A stretch of 34,670 nt of DNA. Source: Anaerolinea sp. GTDB taxonomy: Bacteria > Chloroflexota > Anaerolineae > SpSt-313. The stretch's first letter is position 1, and each line of letters opens with the position of its first letter. Under the pieces are notes generated by a model. The model was not told where the DNA came from. It saw only the letters and a program-made list of their open reading frames with translations, and did no database searches. This document shows positions 29,618-34,670 of this stretch, piece by piece. The position numbers and the translations under genes were made by a program. Where the stretch lies: the NCBI GenBank assembly GCA_020725765.1, contig DYEI01000039.1, positions 1 through 34,670 of the forward strand, given 5' to 3'.

Positions 29618-30380
29618 AGTCTATGCCGTCGCGAACCAGAAGGGCGGGGTCGGCAAGACGACCACCGCGGTGAACGTCGGCGCGTACCTCGCCGCCTTCG
29701 GCAAGAAGGTGCTGCTGGTGGACCTCGACCCGCAGGCGAATGCAACCAGCTCGCTCGGCTTTGACAAGAACGCGCTGCCCCGCTCCATCTATGACGTCCT
29801 GATCGACGACGTGCCTGTCATCCAGGTCGTGAACCTGACCCGGCGCGTCGGCCTGGACCTGGTGCCAGCCTCGCCTGAGCTGGCCGGGGCAGAGGTCGAG
29901 ATGGTCAGCTTTATCTCGCGCGAGTTCCGCCTGCGCAAGGCGCTCGCGCCCGTGCGGGACAGGTACGACTTTGTGTTGATCGACTGCCCGCCGAGCCTCG
30001 GACTGCTGACCATCAACGCCCTGACCGCCGCGGACGAGGTCCTCATTCCGGTACAGTGTGAGTTCCTGCCGCTGGAGGGGCTCTCACAGCTGCAGCAGAC
30101 CATCAACCTGGTGCGCGAGAACCTGAACCAGCGGCTGGGAGTGCGGGGTGTTATCCTGACGATGTACGATACCCGCACCAACCTGGCGCAGCAGGTAGTC
30201 GACGAGGTCCGCAGGTACTATGGCGTGCGGGTCTTCTCGACCATCATCCCGAGGAACGTCCGCCTGAGCGAGGCGCCAAGCTACGGCGAGCCGATCATCG
30301 ACTATGCGCCGGCTTCTTCCGGGGGCCTGGCCTACCGCTCGCTCGCGAGCGAGATTCTGGCCAACGCGGCGAGGGGCTAG
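29610..30380 (+). CDS. parA: Chromosome partitioning ATPase ParA/Soj
   Basis: A 256-residue ParA-family ATPase. The deviant Walker A KGGVGKTT (11-18) includes the signature Lys, the A' box is VLLVDLDPQANAT and Walker B is FVLIDCPPSLGLLT. A C-terminal segment IPRNVRLSEAPSYGEPI is typical of chromosomal Soj. Together with ParB it segregates the chromosome. ATG start with GAGGG upstream; the frame is open for nine more codons. Confidence 0.95.
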   Translation: MGEVYAVANQKGGVGKTTTAVNVGAYLAAFGKKVLLVDLDPQANATSSLGFDKNALPRSIYDVLIDDVPVIQVVNLTRRVGLDLVPASPELAGAEVEMVSFISREFRLRKALAPVRDRYDFVLIDCPPSLGLLTINALTAADEVLIPVQCEFLPLEGLSQLQQTINLVRENLNQRLGVRGVILTMYDTRTNLAQQVVDEVRRYYGVRVFSTIIPRNVRLSEAPSYGEPIIDYAPASSGGLAYRSLASEILANAARG

Positions 30381-30492
30381 GCCCGCGGGCGGCAGGCACA
30401 CGGGCAGCCTGCCGCATGGCGTTGGGTTCTCGCAGACCTGCAGCACCCGTCGGGCGAGCGTATCGCAGGCTGGAGAGCAGGAGGAGTAGGCG

Positions 30493-31386
30493 GTGCCGCC
30501 TGAACGCAGAGGTCTGGGTCGAGGGTTGGGAGCGCTCATCCCTGCAGGCACACCGGTGCCGGCACCTCCCGATACATCGGAGGCAGGGACGCTGACCGTG
30601 CCGCTCGACGACATTGCGCCGAACCCGCGTCAGCCCCGCCAGGCGATGGACGAGGGGCAACTGGAGGAGCTGGCAGCGTCCATCCGGGAGCACGGGCTGA
30701 TCCAGCCACTGGTCGTCGCCCCTTTGCCGGGTGAGCAGGCCGACGGCCAGCCACGCTACCAGCTTATCGCCGGTGAGCGTCGATGGCACGCGGCGCGGAG
30801 GGCGGGCCTCGCCCGCGTGCCGGTGGTCATCAAGAGCGTCACGCCGCGGGAGCTGTTGGAGCTGGCTCTCGTCGAGAACATCCAGCGCGCCGACCTGAAC
30901 CCGCTGGAGGAGGCCGCGGCCTACCAGCAGCTCATTCAAGAGTTCGGGCTGACGCAGGAGGAGGTCGCGACGCGGGTCGGCCGCAGCCGCGTCACCATCG
31001 CCAACGCCATCCGCCTGCTGCGCCTGCCGGAGGAGATCAAGGACGCCCTGCGACAGGGCCTCATCAGCGAGGGGCACGCCCGCGCTATCCTGGGGCTCGA
31101 TGACCCCAGCGATCAGCTCGCCGTGCTCAGGGCCGTCAAAAAGCGGGCGCTCTCGGTGCGGCAGACGGAAGAGCTGGTTCGGCACCTCGCCTCGGCGCGC
31201 GAGGCCGAGCCCCCGCGCCGGCCACCCTCGCCGCAAACGCGGGCCCTCGAGGACGCCTTCCGCAGCGCCCTCGGCACCAAGGTAGCGCTCAGCAAGGGCG
31301 AGCGCGGCGGGCGGCTCGTAATCTATTTCTACTCCGACGAGGAGCTGCAGAGCATCTACGAGCGCATCGTGGGCGACCATCAGTAG
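30493..31386 (+). CDS. parB: Chromosome partitioning protein ParB/Spo0J
   Basis: A 297-residue protein. The N-terminal tail RRGLGRGLGALIP is the ParA-stimulating region. The CTPase/ParB-N domain has IAPNPRQPRQ and GERRWHA (94-100), the Arg patch of the CTP site. An HTH (about 152-175, TQEEVATRVGRSRVTIANAIRLL) binds parS, and a C-terminal dimer domain ends FYSDEELQSIYERI. Start is GTG with AGGAG upstream. No perfect parS palindrome was spotted in the window. Confidence 0.95.
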   Translation: MPPERRGLGRGLGALIPAGTPVPAPPDTSEAGTLTVPLDDIAPNPRQPRQAMDEGQLEELAASIREHGLIQPLVVAPLPGEQADGQPRYQLIAGERRWHAARRAGLARVPVVIKSVTPRELLELALVENIQRADLNPLEEAAAYQQLIQEFGLTQEEVATRVGRSRVTIANAIRLLRLPEEIKDALRQGLISEGHARAILGLDDPSDQLAVLRAVKKRALSVRQTEELVRHLASAREAEPPRRPPSPQTRALEDAFRSALGTKVALSKGERGGRLVIYFYSDEELQSIYERIVGDHQ

Positions 31387-31405
31387 CGTCCCCGACGCGC
31401 ACCCT

Positions 31406-31472
31406 CTCAGCACTCGGCTCTCAGCGACGGGCCTGCAGTACCGCTCGGAAAGGCTGAGGTCCGAGTGCTGAG
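31406..31472. repeat. Long imperfect dyad upstream of prfA
   Basis: CTCAGCACTCGG (31406-31417) pairs perfectly with 31461-31472. An inner CTCAGC/GCTGAG (31420-31425 with 31453-31458) extends the stem across a 2-nt mismatch. The arms are built of degenerate 7-mers (CTCAGCA, CTCGGCT). It could end parB mRNA or form a leader structure for prfA. Confidence 0.6.
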
Positions 31473-31510
31473 TGCTTAGCACACAGGTTGCTTGCATGGA
31501 GCGCAAGCCT

Positions 31511-32587
31511 ATGATGATCGACAAAGTTGCCGCTATCGCGGCCCGATATGAAGAGCTGAATCAGTTGCTGGCCGATCCGGAGGTCATCGCCGACCCAGCG
31601 CGCCTCCGCGAGCTCGCGCAGGAGCAGGCCGACATCGCCGAGATCGCCGAAACCTACCGGCGATACAACGAGGTCCTCAAGGAGATCGACGACACGGAGC
31701 AGATGCTCTCCGGGGCGGTCGAGGAAGAGTTCGCAGAGATGGTCCGCGACGAGTTGGACAAGCTGCGCGCGAGGCGCGACGAGCTGTACGAGCGCATGAA
31801 GGTCCTCCTGCTCCCGACCGACCCACGGGACAAACGCAACGTCATCGTCGAGATTCGCGCCGGCGCAGGCGGCGAGGAGGCCGCTCTCTGGGCGGCAGAC
31901 CTCTTCCGCATGTACAGCCGCTATGCGGAGAACCACGGCTGGCGCGTGCAGGTGCTCAGCTCCAACCCAACCGGGATCGGGGGGTTCAAGGAGATCATCT
32001 TCCAGGTCACCGGGCGCGGCGCCTACTCGCGGCTAAAGTACGAGAGCGGGGTACACCGCGTGCAGCGCGTGCCGGTGACCGAGGCGGCAGGGCGCATCCA
32101 CACCTCCACGGCGACGGTGGCCGTCCTGCCGGAGGCGGAGGAGGTCGAGGTCGAGCTCCGGCCCGAGGACCTGCGCATCGACGTCTTCCGCTCGGCAGGC
32201 CACGGCGGCCAGAGCGTGAACACGACCGACTCTGCCGTCCGGATCACTCACCTCCCAACCGGCATCACCGTGTCCTGTCAGGACGAGCGCTCGCAGCTCC
32301 AGAACCGGGCGCGCGCCCTCTCTATCCTGCGGGCCCGGCTCCTCGACCTCGAGCAGCGCAAGCAGTGGGAGGAGTTGGACCGAACGCGCCGTCTGCAGGT
32401 CGGCGGCGGGGAGCGCAGCGAAAAGATCCGGACCTACAACTTTCCGCAGAACCGGGCCACCGATCACCGCATCGGCCTGACCAGCTACCGCCTCGAGGAG
32501 GTGCTGGCCGGCGAGCTGGACGAGTTCATCGACGAGCTGGCAACGACGGAGCAGGCCGAGCGGCTGCGGGCCCTGAGCGAGGCCTGA
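31511..32587 (+). CDS. prfA: Peptide chain release factor 1
   Basis: A 358-residue class-I release factor. The codon-recognition tripeptide is PVT (188-190), the RF1 type that reads UAA/UAG, and GGQ (232-234) triggers peptide release. Segments [11 protein letters not shown] and [14 protein letters not shown] are standard. Length equals that of typical RF1. I take the ATG of MMIDKV; an ATG five codons earlier is possible. It precedes prmC, whose product methylates the GGQ glutamine. Confidence 0.96.
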   Translation: MMIDKVAAIAARYEELNQLLADPEVIADPARLRELAQEQADIAEIAETYRRYNEVLKEIDDTEQMLSGAVEEEFAEMVRDELDKLRARRDELYERMKVLLLPTDPRDKRNVIVEIRAGAGGEEAALWAADLFRMYSRYAENHGWRVQVLSSNPTGIGGFKEIIFQVTGRGAYSRLKYESGVHRVQRVPVTEAAGRIHTSTATVAVLPEAEEVEVELRPEDLRIDVFRSAGHGGQSVNTTDSAVRITHLPTGITVSCQDERSQLQNRARALSILRARLLDLEQRKQWEELDRTRRLQVGGGERSEKIRTYNFPQNRATDHRIGLTSYRLEEVLAGELDEFIDELATTEQAERLRALSEA

Positions 32588-32590
32588 GCT

Positions 32591-34144
32591 GTGAGGTGGG
32601 GACACGACCCCGAGAGCCCTGACGTGCGCTCCGCCCTGCGGGAGGCCATACAGAGCCTCGCCGAAGCCGGCTGCGACCAGCCGCGGTTGGAAGCAGAGGT
32701 GCTCCTTGCCCACGTGCTCGGGATCGACCGCACACACCTCCTGGCCCATCCCGAGCGGCGCCTGGCGCCTTCCGAGCTGGATGCCTTCCGAACTCTCGTC
32801 GCCCGCCGTCGGGAGCGCGAGCCCCTCGCCTATATCGTCGGCCGGCGCGAGTTCTATGGGCTGGACCTCCTGGTCGACCGTCGGGTCCTGGTGCCGCGCC
32901 CGGAGACGGAGCTGATCGTCGACCTGCTGCTGGAGCACGCCGCGTACCGCCCCATCCGGACAGTGTGGGACGTGGGGACCGGCAGCGGTGCGGTAGCACT
33001 GGCCGTGGCGCACAGGCTTGCAGACGCCTGTGTCGTGGCCTCCGACATCAGTGCCGGGGCGCTCGCTGTGGCTGCAGCCAACCGGGCGCGCCTCGGCCTG
33101 ACGAAGCGGGTGGAGCTGGTTCGCACCGACCTCCTCTCCGCGGCACGGGGGCCGCTGGATGCGGTCGTGGCCAACCTGCCGTATCTGAGCAGCGAGGAGT
33201 ACCGTGCGGCAATGCCCGAGGTCTCCCGCTACGAGCCACGCCTCGCGCTGGACGCCGGCCCGACCGGCCTTGAGGTCGTCGCGCGGCTGCTTGCGCAGGC
33301 CGCCGGGCTGGAGCCAATGCCGGCGATCCTGCTCCTCGAGATCGGGGCCGGGCAGGGTGAAGCGGCAACAGCCCTGGCCAACCGCTTCTTCCCCGCACAC
33401 CGGGTAACCCTCCACAGGGACCTGGCCGGCTGGGACCGGGTGCTCGAGATCCAGGCGACGGGCGAGCCTCCGGGGCGCGCTGGCGAGGCCATCGCTCCGA
33501 TTCTGCCGGGGGACGTGGCCTCCGTTGCCCTTGCCGCTGAGGCGCTGCGCCGCGGCGAGGTCGTCGCCTTCCCGACCGACACCGTGTACGGCGTAGGCGC
33601 GGCCCTGTTCCACGAAAGGGCGATTCGTGCGCTCTACGAGATCAAGGGCCGCCCAGAGGCCAAGGCCATCCCCCTGCTCCTGGCCGATCCGACCGATCTC
33701 GAACGGGTGGCCGCCCGGGTCCCGCCCCTCGCAGAGCGCCTGATGCAGCGATTCTGGCCAGGAGGCCTGACCCTGGTCGTGGAGGCGAGGCCGGAACTGC
33801 CGGCGGTGTTGCTCGGCGGAGGGCGGACGGTGGCCGTGCGCGTCCCGGATCACCCCATTGCACGGGCACTCATCCGGGCGGTCGGCGCGCCCCTTGCGAC
33901 AACCAGCGCCAACCGCTCCGGGGACCCGGAGGCACTGACGGCAGCTGAGGTCATAGGGCAGCTGGGCCGCGGAGTACGCTGGGTGATTGACGGCGGACGG
34001 AGCCCGGGAGGAAAGCCTTCGACGGTGGTAGACCTCTCAGCAGACCCCCCGGTCATCAGGCGGATAGGAGCAATCCCTGCGGACGAGTTGCTGCCGGTGA
34101 TGATGGGTGGCGAAGGAGCGCCTCCCAGAGAGCGCGGAGGGTAG
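32591..34144 (+). CDS. prmC: PrmC-TsaC(Sua5/YrdC) fusion protein
   Basis: A 517-residue bifunctional protein. Residues 10-290 are PrmC/HemK, the release-factor glutamine methyltransferase, with SAM motif DVGTGSG (127-133). The substrate motif is NLPY (195-198) where NPPY is usual, and the N-terminal helical domain that holds RF is present. Residues 312-510 are a YrdC/Sua5-type domain with FPTDTVYGVGA (327-337) and KGRPEAKAIPL, which makes threonylcarbamoyl-AMP for tRNA t6A37. The two are joined by a short linker. Start is GTG three bases after the prfA stop. The genes for both halves are often neighbours, so this looks like a fusion of adjacent genes. Confidence 0.92.
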   Translation: MRWGHDPESPDVRSALREAIQSLAEAGCDQPRLEAEVLLAHVLGIDRTHLLAHPERRLAPSELDAFRTLVARRREREPLAYIVGRREFYGLDLLVDRRVLVPRPETELIVDLLLEHAAYRPIRTVWDVGTGSGAVALAVAHRLADACVVASDISAGALAVAAANRARLGLTKRVELVRTDLLSAARGPLDAVVANLPYLSSEEYRAAMPEVSRYEPRLALDAGPTGLEVVARLLAQAAGLEPMPAILLLEIGAGQGEAATALANRFFPAHRVTLHRDLAGWDRVLEIQATGEPPGRAGEAIAPILPGDVASVALAAEALRRGEVVAFPTDTVYGVGAALFHERAIRALYEIKGRPEAKAIPLLLADPTDLERVAARVPPLAERLMQRFWPGGLTLVVEARPELPAVLLGGGRTVAVRVPDHPIARALIRAVGAPLATTSANRSGDPEALTAAEVIGQLGRGVRWVIDGGRSPGGKPSTVVDLSADPPVIRRIGAIPADELLPVMMGGEGAPPRERGG

Positions 34145-34198
34145 TCGCGCAGCCGCGGGATTGCGCTCTCTGGGGCGCACGAAGCGACGCTTGCGGGA

Positions 34199-34411
34199 TC
34201 AGGCCTCTGCCTCGGGGGCCTGCTCCTCTTTCTTGGCCTCTTCCTTGGCGGCCGCTTTGGCCTTGTCGTCCTCGCCCTGTACGGCCTTCTTAAAGTCTCG
34301 GATGCTCCTGCCGAGCGCCCCGCCGACTTCGGGCAGGCGGCCGACGCCAAAGATGATCACGACAATGGCCAGGATGATGAGGAGCTCGGTCGGACCTACA
34401 CCCCTAAGCAT
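34199..34411 (-). CDS. tatA: Sec-independent translocase TatA
   Basis: A 70-residue protein. The single N-terminal membrane helix (PTELLIILAIVVIIFGVG) is followed by RLPEVGGALGRSIRDFKKAV, the hallmark hinge and amphipathic helix of TatA/TatE, then a charged Lys/Glu/Ala tail. It forms the pore of twin-arginine export. The Tat-type binding protein at 4732 is one expected client. ATG start with a strong AAGGAGG six bases upstream. It converges on the prmC-tsaC gene; tatC is not in the window. Confidence 0.95.
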   Translation of the reverse strand: MLRGVGPTELLIILAIVVIIFGVGRLPEVGGALGRSIRDFKKAVQGEDDKAKAAAKEEAKKEEQAPEAEA

Positions 34412-34455
34412 AGTCGTCCTCCTTGAACGCGACACCGAGTCGACTCGTGGTTCGG

Positions 34456-34483
34456 ATTATAGCACGAATGGCGGGCAGTACAA
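34456..34483 (-). promoter_or_regulatory. tatA promoter
   Basis: On the leftward strand TTGTAC, a 16-bp spacer and TATAAT. The leader would be about 38 nt. No gene is evident in the remaining bases to the window end. Confidence 0.6.
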
Positions 34484-34582
34484 ATTGGTAGATGATGGTG
34501 GCAGTCGAGACCTGCCTTCGGTGAGCCCTGGCTGCCAGGGCGCCCCTGCCCCCCTCCCCCTGGCGGACGCATCGCGTCCGCC

Positions 34583-34605
34583 GGCTATCCATTACCCACA
34601 AGTGG
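34583..34605 (-). repeat. Short dispersed repeat, copy 2
   Basis: Inverted relative to the copy at 114-136, matching at 20 of 23 positions. Just before it is a small dyad GGACGC-ATC-GCGTCC (34564-34578). Confidence 0.4.
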
Positions 34606-34670
34606 CCTGGGGGGAGCGTACGCGCGTGGCCTGCGCAGCATCTCGCGGAGCCGCCCCCCCCCCTCACCCC

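Noticed and set aside
34404-34667. A leftward ORF upstream of tatA
   Set aside because: It runs through the tatA promoter and ribosome site and has no protein-like pattern.

Overview
The window looks like a high-GC bacterial chromosome segment, most likely from the Chloroflexota (Anaerolineae-like). This is inferred from gene content and order, not from a search: a CUT1 sugar transporter with two UroD-superfamily proteins, a response regulator with an N-terminal HTH, heptanucleotide tandem repeats, and the chain rpmH-rnpA-yidD-propeller lipoprotein-yidC-jag-pfkB-parA-parB-prfA-prmC.

Left part (1-16.5 kb): a leftward operon holds a Tat/lipobox solute-binding protein, two CUT1 permeases and two UroD-family proteins, with no transporter ATPase. 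It is divergent from an HTH/response-regulator protein, which converges on a leftward hybrid histidine kinase. A large FtsX/MacB-type permease without an ATPase follows. Next is a small rightward operon: a 71-residue unknown, a PaaK-like adenylate-forming enzyme and a peptidase S51-like protein whose 3' end runs into a 23-unit heptamer array.

Middle (16553-24818): an 8.2 kb integrated element bounded by perfect 78-bp direct repeats derived from a tRNA-Arg(CCU) gene. The right copy is the intact tRNA and the left copy lacks the tRNA 5' end. All its protein genes read leftward, many with 4-20 nt overlaps: tyrosine integrase, two small unknowns, an HTH protein, a ribbon-helix-helix-like protein, two unknowns, a zinc-ribbon AAA/RecA-like replication ATPase, a nonamer iteron-like array, a PD-(D/E)xK-like nuclease, three small unknowns, and an HK97 prohead protease fused to an HK97 major capsid protein with a good internal start for the capsid part. 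I see no portal, large terminase or tail gene, and no obvious gene decay. It reads as a compact replicating satellite-like element that encodes its own shell protein. Three small structured RNA candidates with promoter and terminator lie at its gene junctions.

Right part (24.8-34.7 kb): housekeeping genes. The restored tRNA-Arg and rpmH are transcribed divergently. Then come the L34/RNase P/membrane insertase cluster, a PfkB kinase, ParA and ParB, RF1, a PrmC-TsaC fusion and a convergent tatA. Several promoters across the window share the extended -10 form TGTGGTAT-N-AT. Starts were chosen by Shine-Dalgarno spacing, so several are TTG or GTG.
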